Shown here: piece after piece, positions 18,116 to 27,940 of the stretch
Numbering within the stretch: the stretch's first letter is position 1
How the letters are laid out: the number at the start of each line of letters is the position of its first letter
Source of the DNA: Methylococcaceae bacterium
GTDB lineage: Bacteria > Pseudomonadota > Gammaproteobacteria > Methylococcales > Methylomonadaceae
Length of the DNA stretch: 64,000 nucleotides
Reading direction: 5' to 3'
Assembly (NCBI GenBank): GCA_030693065.1
Contig: JAUYBL010000036.1
Location: 204,435 to 268,434, forward strand
Made by a program: the position numbers and the translations under genes
The notes under the pieces: generated by a model
What the model saw: the letters and a program-made list of their open reading frames with translations, nothing else
The model's database searches: none
What the model was told of the DNA's origin: nothing

Positions 18116-19086
18116 TGCTTACCCGCCGTCGATTTCTTACTGCACTTTGCGCATTTGCCGGCGTTCCTGCTGTTCTGACATGCACATCTAAACACATACC
18201 GCCCTTAACTATCGCCAGTCACGTCTGGCCCGGTTATGAATTGATGTTCCTTGCCCGCAAGGAAGGGTGGCTCCCTGACCCGCAGGAATTAACCTTAGTC
18301 GAAACCGATTCTGCAACCGCATCGCTCAATGCTTTAGCGCAAGGTAAAGTAATGGGGGCCGCACTTACCCTGGATGAAGTGTTGCGTGCCCGAGACCAAG
18401 GCGTGCCGCTCACCGCCGTATTGGTATTTGATGTCTCAGCCGGTGCCGATATGTTGCTCGCCAAACCTGGTATAGAAACGTTGGCTGACTTGCTTGGCAA
18501 GCGCATTGGCGTTGAACAGTCTACAGTCGGTGCATTAATGCTGGAAAAAGCACTACAAGCTGCTCACCTATCACTCACAGACATTATTACGGTGCCGGTA
18601 AGATTCGACGAGCATGTCAGTGCTTGGCAAGATAACCGGGTCGATGCATTGATTACTTTTGCCCCCGTTGCCACTCAATTGTTGGAAAGAGATGCGCAGC
18701 GGTTATTTGATAGTCGTGATATTCCAGACACTATTTTCGATGTACTGGCAATCAGGTCAGAGTTTTTAGATACCCATGCGGAAACAGTAAAAAAATTAAT
18801 CAGCGGTCACTTCAAAGCCAGAGAACATTTATTACATAACCCTCAGGACGCCAGTTATCGATTGGCCGCTCGGCTAGGGCTTTCGGGTCCAGAAGTACTA
18901 TCCAGCTACCAGGGCTTGGAATTACCAGACAGCAAAAATAATCACAAATTCTTGGCAACGCCTAAGGGTAATTTGCTGACAGTGGCAACAAATCTGTCAA
19001 CATTAATGGCCAGTGCAGGCTTTTTGTCTCAACAAGTCTCGCTTGACAACTTGGTCAGCCCAGAGTTTTTGCCGGAAGAGATATGA
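18115..19086 (+). CDS. Periplasmic ABC-type substrate-binding protein, NMT1/SsuA-like
   Basis: 323 residues. The N-terminus MLTRRRFLTALCAF has a twin-arginine-like motif followed by a hydrophobic stretch ending near VLTC, possibly a Tat substrate or an atypical lipoprotein. The mature part shows the NMT1/THI5 family pattern: HVWPGYELMFLARKEGW, ALTLDEVLRARDQG (ligand loop), LLGKRIGVEQSTVGALML and a two-lobe binding fold. No ABC permease or ATPase is nearby. It is embedded between a response regulator and a sensor kinase whose own sensor domain is also a binding protein, so it probably senses rather than transports (inference). The ligand is unknown. Confidence 0.82.
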   Translation: MLTRRRFLTALCAFAGVPAVLTCTSKHIPPLTIASHVWPGYELMFLARKEGWLPDPQELTLVETDSATASLNALAQGKVMGAALTLDEVLRARDQGVPLTAVLVFDVSAGADMLLAKPGIETLADLLGKRIGVEQSTVGALMLEKALQAAHLSLTDIITVPVRFDEHVSAWQDNRVDALITFAPVATQLLERDAQRLFDSRDIPDTIFDVLAIRSEFLDTHAETVKKLISGHFKAREHLLHNPQDASYRLAARLGLSGPEVLSSYQGLELPDSKNNHKFLATPKGNLLTVATNLSTLMASAGFLSQQVSLDNLVSPEFLPEEI

Positions 19087-19087
19087 C

Positions 19088-21223
19088 ATGAACATTGTGC
19101 AACGCATTTTACTAGCGCTAGTGTTACTGCCTATTTCCATGACTTACGCACAAGATCGGACCGTCACAATAGGTATTTTGGCTATTCGCCCCAAAGCGGA
19201 AGTGACTGCTCGCTGGCAACCATTGGCGGATTATTTAAGTGAACAATTACCTGGCAAAAAAATCCAACTACTGACATTAAACTACGACGAACTCACCGAA
19301 AAAACCCGTCTAAAGCAGTTGGACTTTATTCTCACCAGCTCAAGTCACTATATTTATTTGCGAGAAAACCAAGGCCTCTCGGGCGTGTTGGCAACCCTCT
19401 CGGAACAACGAGACGGCACCCCTTTAAATGCCTATGGCGGGGTGATTTTTTGCCGAAAAGATAGAATTGATATTAATCAGTTAACTGATCTTAGACATAG
19501 AAACTTGGCTGCCAGTAACATCGTTTCATTTGGTGGCTATCAAATGCAGCTCTACGAACTAAAAAAAGCGGGCATACATTTGCCTGACGAAGCTAATTTA
19601 GTAATTACAGGTGAACCGCAAGACAATGTAATTACCACGGTAATGTCGGGCAAAGCCGATGCCGGTTTTATTCGCTCGGGCTTGTTAGAAGAATTAGCGC
19701 AAGAGGGCAAACTGGATTTATCACAAATTAAAATTATCAATCCACAGGCTTCCAGTTTTCCGTTTGCCCTCTCCACGCATCTTTATCCTGAATGGGCATT
19801 AGCCGCCCTGCCCCATGTCGATGTTAACCTAGCAAGACTGGTCGTAGCTTATTTGCTGATAATCGGTCCGCAGCATCCTGCTGCCCAAGCAGGACAAATT
19901 TATGGCTTTACTATTCCCGCAGACTACAGCCCTGTAGAAGCTCTCTTAAGAGAGATGCGCTTTCCACCTTTTGATACCACACCGACATTTACCCTGAAAG
20001 ATGTTTGGCTTCGTTACCAGCTCCCTCTGCAATTAATGGCATTTGCCGGGGTGATTATTGGCATATTGATAATATTATTATTGCGCATCAATCGCTCTGA
20101 ACGCAGTGCTCGCAACCAGGCTCAGGAAAGTGCCTTGCAACTTCGAACCATTATCGAAACCGAGCCGGAATGCGTCAAAATGCTAGCGCCTGATGGCACC
20201 TTGCTACAAATGAACCAAGCCGGTTTAAATATGATTGAAGCAAGCAGTTTGCAACAAGTGCTTGGCAAGCAAGTTTCCGGCATTGTCGATACCGAATACC
20301 AAGAGGCATTTAAAAACTTGATCCAACAAGTATTTGCCGGTGAATCAGGTAATCTGACCTTCAAAATCACCGGTCTTAAAGGCACCCCCCGCTGGCTGGA
20401 CTCTCATGCCGTCCCCTTACGTGATACTCAAGGCAACATTACCGCGTTACTTAGTGTCACCCGCGACATCACCGAGCGCAAAGCTATTGAAGATGAGCTA
20501 AAACGCTCCAATACCGAACTGGAGCAGTTTGCCTATGCCATTTCCCACGATATGCGCCAACCTTTACGGATGGTTACCAGCTATCTGAGCTTGATTGAAA
20601 AAGCACTGTCTGGGCATTTGGATGACAACACGCGGCAATATTTCTTCTTTGCCATTGATGGTGCCAAACGCATGGATCAAATGATTCTTGCATTACTTGA
20701 CTATTCTCGGGTGGGCCGAAAAACTGAAATAAAAACACAGATTGCCAGCCGCGCGGCTGTCGATGAAGCCCTATTATTTTTAAAGCCTGCGCAGGAAACT
20801 AGCGGTGGCACTGTTGAGGTAAGCGGTGATTGGCCGGCATTAATCGCCAGTCGTGACGAACTGTCCCGGTTATTACAAAATTTAATCGACAATGCGCTCA
20901 AATACCATGAGCCCAACCAGCCCCCGCAAGTGGAAGTTCACGGTAGTCAATCAGGCAACTCATTTCGGGTGGAAGTGCGTGACCAAGGTATTGGCATTGC
21001 CCCCGATCAAATCGGCCGTTTGTTCAATGTGTTTTCACGCCTGCAGTCGCGCAGTCGTTTTGAGGGCTCCGGTGTAGGTTTAGCGCTGTGCCGAAAAATT
21101 GTCGAACATCACGGTGGCAATATTGGCGTTAATTCTGCTGGTGAAGGCCACGGTTGCGTATTTTGGTTTGAACTGCCCATTCAACCCAGCGATTTTATCA
21201 ACAGGGAGAATGACGTTGTTTAA
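19088..21223 (+). CDS. Sensor histidine kinase with PhnD-like periplasmic binding domain and PAS
   Basis: 711 residues. A signal peptide (1-20, ending TYAQ) is followed by a phosphonate-type binding module (about 25-300: TIGILAIRPKAEVTARWQPL, SSSHYIYLRE, MSGKADAGFIRSG), a membrane segment (about 315-337), PAS (about 355-475) and a kinase core. The H-box ISHDMRQPLR places the phosphorylated His at 487. N-box NLIDNALKY and G-boxes DQGIGIAP and GSGVGLALC are intact. The start at 19088 is used because it gives the signal peptide and sits directly after the previous stop; a longer in-frame ORF begins inside the upstream gene. It probably phosphorylates the downstream Rcp1-like receiver or one of the REC-GGDEF proteins. 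Confidence 0.9.
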   Translation: MNIVQRILLALVLLPISMTYAQDRTVTIGILAIRPKAEVTARWQPLADYLSEQLPGKKIQLLTLNYDELTEKTRLKQLDFILTSSSHYIYLRENQGLSGVLATLSEQRDGTPLNAYGGVIFCRKDRIDINQLTDLRHRNLAASNIVSFGGYQMQLYELKKAGIHLPDEANLVITGEPQDNVITTVMSGKADAGFIRSGLLEELAQEGKLDLSQIKIINPQASSFPFALSTHLYPEWALAALPHVDVNLARLVVAYLLIIGPQHPAAQAGQIYGFTIPADYSPVEALLREMRFPPFDTTPTFTLKDVWLRYQLPLQLMAFAGVIIGILIILLLRINRSERSARNQAQESALQLRTIIETEPECVKMLAPDGTLLQMNQAGLNMIEASSLQQVLGKQVSGIVDTEYQEAFKNLIQQVFAGESGNLTFKITGLKGTPRWLDSHAVPLRDTQGNITALLSVTRDITERKAIEDELKRSNTELEQFAYAISHDMRQPLRMVTSYLSLIEKALSGHLDDNTRQYFFFAIDGAKRMDQMILALLDYSRVGRKTEIKTQIASRAAVDEALLFLKPAQETSGGTVEVSGDWPALIASRDELSRLLQNLIDNALKYHEPNQPPQVEVHGSQSGNSFRVEVRDQGIGIAPDQIGRLFNVFSRLQSRSRFEGSGVGLALCRKIVEHHGGNIGVNSAGEGHGCVFWFELPIQPSDFINRENDVV

Positions 21224-23408
21224 AGAATCTCTAAACATATTAACTTCCCTAATAGCTCGCTCATTCGACAAAGCAGTTCCCGTCAATGCTGCACTGAGTC
21301 AGGATCAGGATAATCCAGTCAAAGGCTTGACTCAGCAATTTATCAAAATCATCACTGTCACGGTACTTTATTGGCTAATGGCCAAGGCCGCTCTTAGCTT
21401 TTTCTCCAGCAACGGGTTTGTAACGGTCGTTTGGCCACCCAGTGGTTTTGCGTTAGCTGCCTTATTAATCGGGGGCACAAGGTATGCGATTGCGATTTTT
21501 TTAGGCGCCGTTTTAATAATTATGTCCGAAGGAGGCCCCATTGAAACGGCTCTCCTCAATGGACTAGGCAATATGCTGGAAGCTTGGTTTGGTGTTTGGA
21601 TACTAAACCGTGACCCTGACTTTTCTAAGAGCCTGCCGACGTTACGTGACTACCTGCAACTATTTATTTTAGCGGGTGGTATCGGCAGTACGATTTCAGC
21701 TTTACTCGGCGCATCAGCACTGATGCTGTCAGGATTAATAGAGCCGTCTAGTTATCTGGAAAATGTCTTACATTGGTGGATGGGCGATGTGCTTGGCATT
21801 GTTTTGATTACCCCGTTATTACTCATTTGGCAGCGCACCACTGAGGCCTCTTTTACGACTCGCCAAACGCTGGAAGCGGTGTTGTTATTAAGCCTGACTA
21901 TTCTTGCAGGACAAATTATTTTCTTTGGCTTTTTACAAAACAGCATCGGCTATTTAGCCAAAGGCTTCTGGATGTTTTTATTTATCTCCTGGATAGCGGC
22001 ACAATTAGGACCACGGATTACCGTCATAGCCTTGCTGATAACTGCTATTCAGGCACTATGGGGCGCTTATATGGGCATTGGCTATTTCGCTCATGACATG
22101 GCCGATAGCCAGTTAACCAACTTTTGGGCTTTCATGATGATTTTATCCATCGTCGGCATGGCGCTAGCGAGTTATTTTGAACAGCTAAAAACCTCACAGT
22201 TAAAGCTATCGCGACGCACGCATGAGCTGCACATGCACAACCAAGTGCTTCAGCAAATTAATTCCCACCACCCGCTAGCAAGGGTATTAACTGAATTAGT
22301 CAAACAAGTTGAATCACTAGATCCTGACATACTGTGTTCAATTTTACTTCTTGATGACAGTGGCCGGTATTTGCAACATGGTGCAGCCCCCAGCTTACCC
22401 AATTTTTATAACCAAGCGATTGATGGCGCAATGATTGGTGAAGCAATGGGGTCTTGTGGTACTGCAGCATTTCGCGGTGAACGAGTCATTGTTGAAGATG
22501 TACAAACGCATCGCTTTTGGCAAGATTACCGAGCATTGGCAGAACAAGCCGGGCTGCGATCCTGTTGGTCGCAACCGATTAAAAACGATGAAGGGAGGGT
22601 GCTGGGCACATTTGCTATTTATCATCGTCAACCAGCCTTGCCCAAAGAAGCTGAAATATCCAGAATTGAGCGCTACGCCAATTTCGCCCAATTAGCTATT
22701 GAACGTAAACGCACAGAAGCAGCGCTGGCCAATAGTCATGCCGAAATACAACATTTTGCCGAAATTTCTGCCCACCATCTGCAAGAGCCGACACGACGAA
22801 TAGTAAGCTTTACCCACCGATTACAAAATCAATTGTCAATCTATCCGCTGAATAAGGATGTGACATTATCGCTACACTACATAGAACAGAGCGCGCTGCA
22901 TCAACGGGCCTTGGTACATGATATAGAACTGTATCTAGCAGCCAGCCAAGCACGCGCAACTGTCGAAAAAATTGATGTCAATGAAGTATTGACTCATCTA
23001 TTGGTAGACCAGGCCTTGCGCATTAACCGCCAGGAAGCAACTATTACCTATCCCCAGCTGCCTAAAGTGAGTATGGATCGGCCGCGACTCAATGATATTT
23101 TTACTATTCTGCTAGACAATGCCCTGTGTTATTGTCACCCTGCGCGCTTGTTAGAAATAACTATTTCTGGTCAATTTCAAGGGGGACGCGTGCATTTTCG
23201 CGTTAGCGATAATGGCAGAGGTATCGAACCTCAATATCACGAACGGGTATTTGCTGTTTTCGAACGCTTACAAGTCAGTGATAACCCAAACTCTACCGGT
23301 ATTGGCTTGGCGATTGTCCGGCGTATCGTAACAAGTTGCGGCGGTCTGATCAGTATCGAGGATCGCCCGGGTGGCGGCACCACTGTTATCTTTGATTTAC
23401 CCGGATGA
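21210..23408 (+). CDS. MASE1-GAF sensor histidine kinase
   Basis: 732 residues. The N-terminal half is the multi-helix MASE1 membrane sensor (VVWPPSGFALAALLIGG, LHWWMGDVLGIVLITPLL), then a GAF domain (about 355-500, with GSCGTAAFRGERVIVEDV), a dimerisation/H-box region AHHLQEPTRRI (His522, equivalent to the S-H-D-L-Q-E-P box) and an ATPase domain (LLDNALCY, DNGRGIEP, STGIGLAIV). ATG at 21210 has GGGAGA just upstream and overlaps the previous gene by 14 bp; a longer frame starting at 21099 lacks this context. It is part of the operon and likely acts with the receiver encoded 47 bp downstream. Confidence 0.9.
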   Translation: MTLFKESLNILTSLIARSFDKAVPVNAALSQDQDNPVKGLTQQFIKIITVTVLYWLMAKAALSFFSSNGFVTVVWPPSGFALAALLIGGTRYAIAIFLGAVLIIMSEGGPIETALLNGLGNMLEAWFGVWILNRDPDFSKSLPTLRDYLQLFILAGGIGSTISALLGASALMLSGLIEPSSYLENVLHWWMGDVLGIVLITPLLLIWQRTTEASFTTRQTLEAVLLLSLTILAGQIIFFGFLQNSIGYLAKGFWMFLFISWIAAQLGPRITVIALLITAIQALWGAYMGIGYFAHDMADSQLTNFWAFMMILSIVGMALASYFEQLKTSQLKLSRRTHELHMHNQVLQQINSHHPLARVLTELVKQVESLDPDILCSILLLDDSGRYLQHGAAPSLPNFYNQAIDGAMIGEAMGSCGTAAFRGERVIVEDVQTHRFWQDYRALAEQAGLRSCWSQPIKNDEGRVLGTFAIYHRQPALPKEAEISRIERYANFAQLAIERKRTEAALANSHAEIQHFAEISAHHLQEPTRRIVSFTHRLQNQLSIYPLNKDVTLSLHYIEQSALHQRALVHDIELYLAASQARATVEKIDVNEVLTHLLVDQALRINRQEATITYPQLPKVSMDRPRLNDIFTILLDNALCYCHPARLLEITISGQFQGGRVHFRVSDNGRGIEPQYHERVFAVFERLQVSDNPNSTGIGLAIVRRIVTSCGGLISIEDRPGGGTTVIFDLPG

Positions 23409-23455
23409 GTATAACAACGCACTCATGCATATCGTAAAACCTGGGAGCTTTAGAC

Positions 23456-23902
23456 ATGACCAAAAATGGACTGCCATTTGACATTTTATTACTTGAAGAT
23501 GAACCGGCTGACGCTTATCTCATTAAGGTCGCGCTGGAAGAAGGCAAAATGCTGGCCAATCTTCATCATGTGGTTGATGGCCGTGAAGGCTTGGATTTTT
23601 TGCGTCATAAAGAGCAATTTGCTGACGCACCGCGCCCTGATCTAATTTTGCTGGACTTCAACATGCCGCGCATGAATGGCCGTGAGTTTTTAGCTGAAAT
23701 CAAAGCCGATCCGCTACTCAACGATATTCCTGTGATTGTACTGACGACATCCGACGTTGAACGCGACGTGGTCGCCTCGTACCAATTGGGCGCGGCAAGC
23801 TTTATCACCAAACCGCTGGATATGAGCCAATTTATTACCGCGGTTCATCACATCGAAAATTATTGGTTTACCTTGGTACGCTTGCCTCAAAATCAAAAAT
23901 AA
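23456..23902 (+). CDS. Single-domain response regulator, Rcp1-like
   Basis: 148 residues consisting of one receiver domain: LLEDEPADAYLI (acidic pocket), LILLDFNMPRMNGREF (phosphoacceptor Asp), VLTTSD and FITKPLD (conserved Lys). Rcp1-type receivers typically partner phytochrome-like kinases with an H-D-L-Q-E-P box, which matches the H-boxes of the two kinases just upstream. It has no output domain, so it probably acts as a phosphorelay shuttle or by protein contact. It lies 10 bp before the next gene. Confidence 0.9.
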   Translation: MTKNGLPFDILLLEDEPADAYLIKVALEEGKMLANLHHVVDGREGLDFLRHKEQFADAPRPDLILLDFNMPRMNGREFLAEIKADPLLNDIPVIVLTTSDVERDVVASYQLGAASFITKPLDMSQFITAVHHIENYWFTLVRLPQNQK

Positions 23903-23912
23903 AGAGCACAAA

Positions 23913-25196
23913 ATGAGACGTTATAAACTCATTCATGTACTGCTGGTAGAAGATGATCCCGGTGATGCGGGATTGGTGCAAGCGACCTTACGACAAGCGC
24001 GCGATGCCCGCTTTGAAGTAACCTGGGTAAAATCGATTAATCAAGCTCAGCAATGTCTACTTAATTGCCAAATTGATGCGTTATTGCTGGATTTATCGTT
24101 ACCTGATTCCGACGGAATCGCCACACTGCATCGAATCCGGCAATTAGCTGGTGCAATTCCAATCATTATTCTCACCGGTAGCGGTGACACTGATTTTGCG
24201 CTGACAGCACTTGAAGCAGGTGCCTCCGATTACATGATCAAAAGCGATTTCGGCGCTGAGGGTCTTACCCGTGCAATCCGTTATTCTTTACTTCGTGCCG
24301 ATATGGAAGCCCATAATCGATTACTGGTTACAGCCCTTGAATCGGCAGCTGATGGCATTTTTATTACCGATCGAGAGGGCCACATTGAATGGATAAACCC
24401 GGCTTTTACAAGACTTACCGGCTATAACAGTCAGGAAGTAGTCGGACAAAAACATGAAACTCTGACTAACACTATTGGGCCGGAGCATTCGGCATCGGAA
24501 ATAATTTGGCAGCATATTTTACCCGGCGAGCACTGGCACGGCGAAGCCATCAACCATCGCAAGGAAGGTAGTCAATATCATGAAGAATTAACTATTGCAC
24601 CGGTATTTGATACCAAAGGCCAAATTAGTCATTTTATCGGCATCAAAAAGGATGTTACCGAACGTCGGCAAATGGAAGAAAACCTTAAACGTCTGGCCAG
24701 CACTGATCCACTCACCGACTTGCCGAATCGCCGCGTGTTTATGGAAGACCTGTCTCAAGAATGGTCACGAGTGCAGCGTTTTAATAATCTGCAATCATCA
24801 CTGTTGATGCTGGATATTGATCACTTTAAATTCATTAATGACAACTATGGGCATGCCGCTGGCGATGAAGTACTACGTCAGTTTGCCAACATCCTCAAAG
24901 CTGAACTGCGTAACATTGATACACCGGGGCGTTTGGGTGGTGAAGAGTTTGCAATTTTATTGCCTGGCATTACGACTGCTAATGCAATGACCACCGCCGA
25001 ACGTTTGCGTAACCGCATTGAAGCCACACGGGTAAATAGTATCAATGGCCCGATTCACTTTACCGTGAGTATTGGTGGCACACTGATTAGTCCGCAAGAT
25101 AAAGCGTATGAAACCGCTTTGCATAGGGCTGATAATGCCATGTATGAAGCCAAGGATGCTGGGCGTAACCAAACTAAATGGCAGGATTTACTATAA
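23913..25196 (+). CDS. Response regulator REC-PAS-GGDEF, diguanylate cyclase
   Basis: 427 residues. The receiver domain (VEDDPGDAG, phosphoacceptor in LLLDLSLPDSDG, MIKSDFG) resembles that of the 16007 gene product. PAS spans about 145-260. The GGDEF domain has an intact GGEEF signature in RLGGEEFAILL, preceded by RNID at the RxxD inhibition site. It is predicted to make c-di-GMP when phosphorylated. It is the last gene of the six-gene run, which therefore encodes a phosphodiesterase-type output at its start and a cyclase at its end. Confidence 0.92.
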   Translation: MRRYKLIHVLLVEDDPGDAGLVQATLRQARDARFEVTWVKSINQAQQCLLNCQIDALLLDLSLPDSDGIATLHRIRQLAGAIPIIILTGSGDTDFALTALEAGASDYMIKSDFGAEGLTRAIRYSLLRADMEAHNRLLVTALESAADGIFITDREGHIEWINPAFTRLTGYNSQEVVGQKHETLTNTIGPEHSASEIIWQHILPGEHWHGEAINHRKEGSQYHEELTIAPVFDTKGQISHFIGIKKDVTERRQMEENLKRLASTDPLTDLPNRRVFMEDLSQEWSRVQRFNNLQSSLLMLDIDHFKFINDNYGHAAGDEVLRQFANILKAELRNIDTPGRLGGEEFAILLPGITTANAMTTAERLRNRIEATRVNSINGPIHFTVSIGGTLISPQDKAYETALHRADNAMYEAKDAGRNQTKWQDLL

Positions 25197-25231
25197 AAAA
25201 ACCTGTGAGGTTTTTGACCTTCACAGGTTTT
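25197..25231. terminator. Bidirectional intrinsic terminator
   Basis: AAAACCTGTGAGG and CCTTCACAGGTTTT pair with one bulge, flanked by an A-run on the left and T-run on the right. It sits between the signalling operon and the convergent copA gene and can serve both. Confidence 0.8.
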
Positions 25232-25248
25232 AAATTTCATCTTATAGC

Positions 25249-27495
25249 TTAAAGAAGCTTAGCCCAGCGCAAGCGGTTGGCATTTGTAACAACTGTTACT
25301 GACGACAAAGCCATCGCAAGACCGGCAATCATAGGGTTCAGCAACACCCCAAATAGCGGGTACAAAAGCCCGGCGGCAACTGGAATACTGATGGTGTTGT
25401 AAAAGAAGGCCCCTATCAGATTTTGTTTGATATTAATAACCGTGGCTTTAGACAACGCAATTGCTTCGGGTACTTTTAACAACGAACCTTGCAATATCAC
25501 CACATCAGCGCTTTCAATTGCCACGTCTGTGCCCGTACCGATAGCAAAACCAACATCTGCCTGCGCCAGTGCTGGAGCGTCATTGATACCATCTCCTACC
25601 ATACCGACTATTTCTCCCGCTTGTTGGAGCGCTTTGACCACGGCGGCTTTATCTTGAGGTAATACTTGCGCCCTGACTTCATCAATACCTGCTTGTTTGG
25701 CAATGGCATGCGCGGTGATTTGATTATCACCTGTCACCATGATGATCCTGATACCCAGGTCTTTTAGCGCTTTTACCGCGCTGGCAGAGTCTTTCTTAAT
25801 TGGGTCGGAAACAGCAATGACGCCAACAATTTTATGATCAATTGCCAGCAACACAGGTGTTTGTCCCAATGCCGAGAGTTTTTCCAGCTTATTGTTGTAG
25901 CGGGTAAATTTGATGCCTTGTTCATCCATCAAGGCTTTATTACCAAAAACTACTGCCTGATTATTAATCAACGCAGTCACGCCATGCCCTGCCACCGCCG
26001 CGAACTGAGTCACTTTTTCCAATTTGATTTGTTTTTGTTCAGCCGCAGCCAAGACGCTAGCGGCTAAAGGATGCTCAGAGCCGGACTCAATGCTGGCGGC
26101 AAACTTAAGAATGGTGTCTTCATCGTAATCGGCTAATGCTTCAATGGTTGATACGGTAGGTTTGCCTTCAGTAACGGTACCGGTTTTATCGAGAATCAAA
26201 CACGTCAATTTACCCGCTGATTGCAAGGCCTCACCTTTCCGAATCAAAATACCGGATTGTGCCGCCCGACCCACCGCGACCATGACTGAAATCGGTGTTG
26301 CTAACCCTAATGCACAAGGGCAAGCAATGACTAGCACAGTCATTGAGGTCACAAAAGCATAGCCCAACGATGGTTCAGGACCGAAAACGAACCAAATCAA
26401 AAAAGTCAGCACCGAGATAAGCACTACAGCGGGTACAAACACACTGGAAATTTTGTCAGCAAGGCGAGCGATTTCCGGCTTACTGCTTTGCGCCTGCCGA
26501 ACGCTTTTTATGATTTGTGCCAAGGCGGTATCGCGGCCAATACGTGTCGCGGTAAACAAAAAACTGCCGGTTTGATTCATGGTGCCTGCCACAACCTCGG
26601 CACCGACCACTTTTTCGATTGGTAAGGGTTCACCGGTCAACATTGATTCATCGACGTTAGAATGACCTTCGATCAGCACGCCATCGACTGGAATTTTTTC
26701 ACCGGGCCTGACTCTGATCGTTTCACCAAGCCCCACGTCCTCAATGGCAATATCTAACTCTTCGCCATTTCTTACCACTCTTGCTGTACGTGGCTGCAGG
26801 CCAATCAATTGTCGAATAGCCGTTGATGTTTTACCTCTAGCCAAGGTTTCCAATGCGTTGCCTAAATTTATGAAGGCCAAAATAACAACTGCAGCTTCAA
26901 AATAAGCATGTTTCGCCAAAGAAGGCAGCACCGCGTAATAATCGATAACAATACAAGAATATATCCAGGCCGAGCCGGTACCTAAGGCGATCAAGGTATC
27001 CATATTGGCCTGACGTAACATCAGTGACTTATAAGCGCCACTATAAAAATGCCAGCCCGAATACGCCATAATAGCCAAAGTTATCAGCGCGACTTCTGGC
27101 CAAAACCATTGCCCAGTTGGTGAACCAATTTCAGGCAACCACTCGAAGTGCTCTAATAGCATCAGCAACACGCCAAAACCTGCGGCCACTGCGGCTTTGT
27201 TCATTAACTTTCGGTATCGTTGCAGTTCCTGCTGTTCTTGGTCGACAGGATCTTCAAAACCTTCCATGATCGCCGCATCAAAACCGACCTCTTTAACGGC
27301 TTGTTTTAAATTATCGGGGTCGGCATTGCCTTTTACTTGCGCTGAATGGTCAGCAAAATTAACACTAACCGCTGTTACGCCCGGCACGGCCGATAAGGCA
27401 CCCTCGACAGCGCTTACACAACCAGCACAGCGCATACCCAAAATCGATAGCCTTATCTCGCTAGCGGTCGTTTCAGAAGCATTATCTGTAGTCAT
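25249..27495 (-). CDS. copA: Copper-exporting P1B-type ATPase
   Basis: 748 residues. It pumps Cu(I) out of the cytoplasm. One N-terminal HMA domain binds metal through GMRCAGC (Cys23, Cys26). The membrane CPC motif is at 392-394, the phosphorylated Asp436 in [11 protein letters not shown], the SEHP motif near 475 and GDGINDAP at 634-641. The Cu(I)-specific residues YN (699-700) and MALSS (728-732) define it as P1B-1. It lies 39 bp downstream of an HMA chaperone gene, so the two form a copper-handling unit. Methanotrophs with copper methane monooxygenase commonly carry such pumps. No CueR-type operator was recognised. Confidence 0.95.
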   Translation of the reverse strand: MTTDNASETTASEIRLSILGMRCAGCVSAVEGALSAVPGVTAVSVNFADHSAQVKGNADPDNLKQAVKEVGFDAAIMEGFEDPVDQEQQELQRYRKLMNKAAVAAGFGVLLMLLEHFEWLPEIGSPTGQWFWPEVALITLAIMAYSGWHFYSGAYKSLMLRQANMDTLIALGTGSAWIYSCIVIDYYAVLPSLAKHAYFEAAVVILAFINLGNALETLARGKTSTAIRQLIGLQPRTARVVRNGEELDIAIEDVGLGETIRVRPGEKIPVDGVLIEGHSNVDESMLTGEPLPIEKVVGAEVVAGTMNQTGSFLFTATRIGRDTALAQIIKSVRQAQSSKPEIARLADKISSVFVPAVVLISVLTFLIWFVFGPEPSLGYAFVTSMTVLVIACPCALGLATPISVMVAVGRAAQSGILIRKGEALQSAGKLTCLILDKTGTVTEGKPTVSTIEALADYDEDTILKFAASIESGSEHPLAASVLAAAEQKQIKLEKVTQFAAVAGHGVTALINNQAVVFGNKALMDEQGIKFTRYNNKLEKLSALGQTPVLLAIDHKIVGVIAVSDPIKKDSASAVKALKDLGIRIIMVTGDNQITAHAIAKQAGIDEVRAQVLPQDKAAVVKALQQAGEIVGMVGDGINDAPALAQADVGFAIGTGTDVAIESADVVILQGSLLKVPEAIALSKATVINIKQNLIGAFFYNTISIPVAAGLLYPLFGVLLNPMIAGLAMALSSVTVVTNANRLRWAKLL

Positions 27496-27534
27496 TGTCT
27501 GCCCTTGCTGATGAACTGGTTGTGTGTATTTCGG

Positions 27535-27744
27535 TTACTGGACGTTAAACCCTGCGTTAATAATACTGGCTTTAATGTCATCCAGACTGATTTTGCTGTC
27601 ATCAAACTCGACGTCAACCTGATCATCTTTACTGGATGCATTGACCAATAACACACCATCTAACGCTTGTACGGTATTTTTTACAGTGGTTTCACAACCG
27701 CCACATTTCATGCCAGTGACAATTATTGATGCGGACTCAATCAT
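27535..27744 (-). CDS. Copper chaperone with heavy-metal-associated domain, CopZ-like
   Basis: 69 residues forming one HMA domain with the metal-binding motif GMKCGGCETTV and the usual beta-alpha-beta-beta-alpha-beta length. It should bind Cu(I) and deliver it to CopA, the next gene on the same strand. A strong ribosome-binding site (GAGGAG) precedes the ATG. CopZ is the likely role, but other metal specificity cannot be excluded. Confidence 0.85.
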   Translation of the reverse strand: MIESASIIVTGMKCGGCETTVKNTVQALDGVLLVNASSKDDQVDVEFDDSKISLDDIKASIINAGFNVQ

Positions 27745-27861
27745 GTTTCATTCTCCTCGGATTCAATGGTTTATGCGGTTATCATACTCGACTGATGCCT
27801 GATAAGCATGCTATAAATGCCGCCTTGAAAGTCATAGTGAGCCTGTTCAATGTGACTACAT

Positions 27862-27877
27862 AGAAGATAAATCTTCT
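27862..27877. promoter_or_regulatory. Perfect 16-bp palindrome in the copZ / EAL-HDOD divergent region
   Basis: AGAAGAT-AA-ATCTTCT lies about 64 bp before the EAL-HDOD gene and 118 bp before the chaperone gene. Its position suits an operator for either gene. No matching regulator family was identified. Confidence 0.3.
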
Positions 27878-27940
27878 GTGTTCAATCGTTGCTCGTATAT
27901 TCTGACTATTACCCATAGTGACTAAAAAATAAAACATCAC

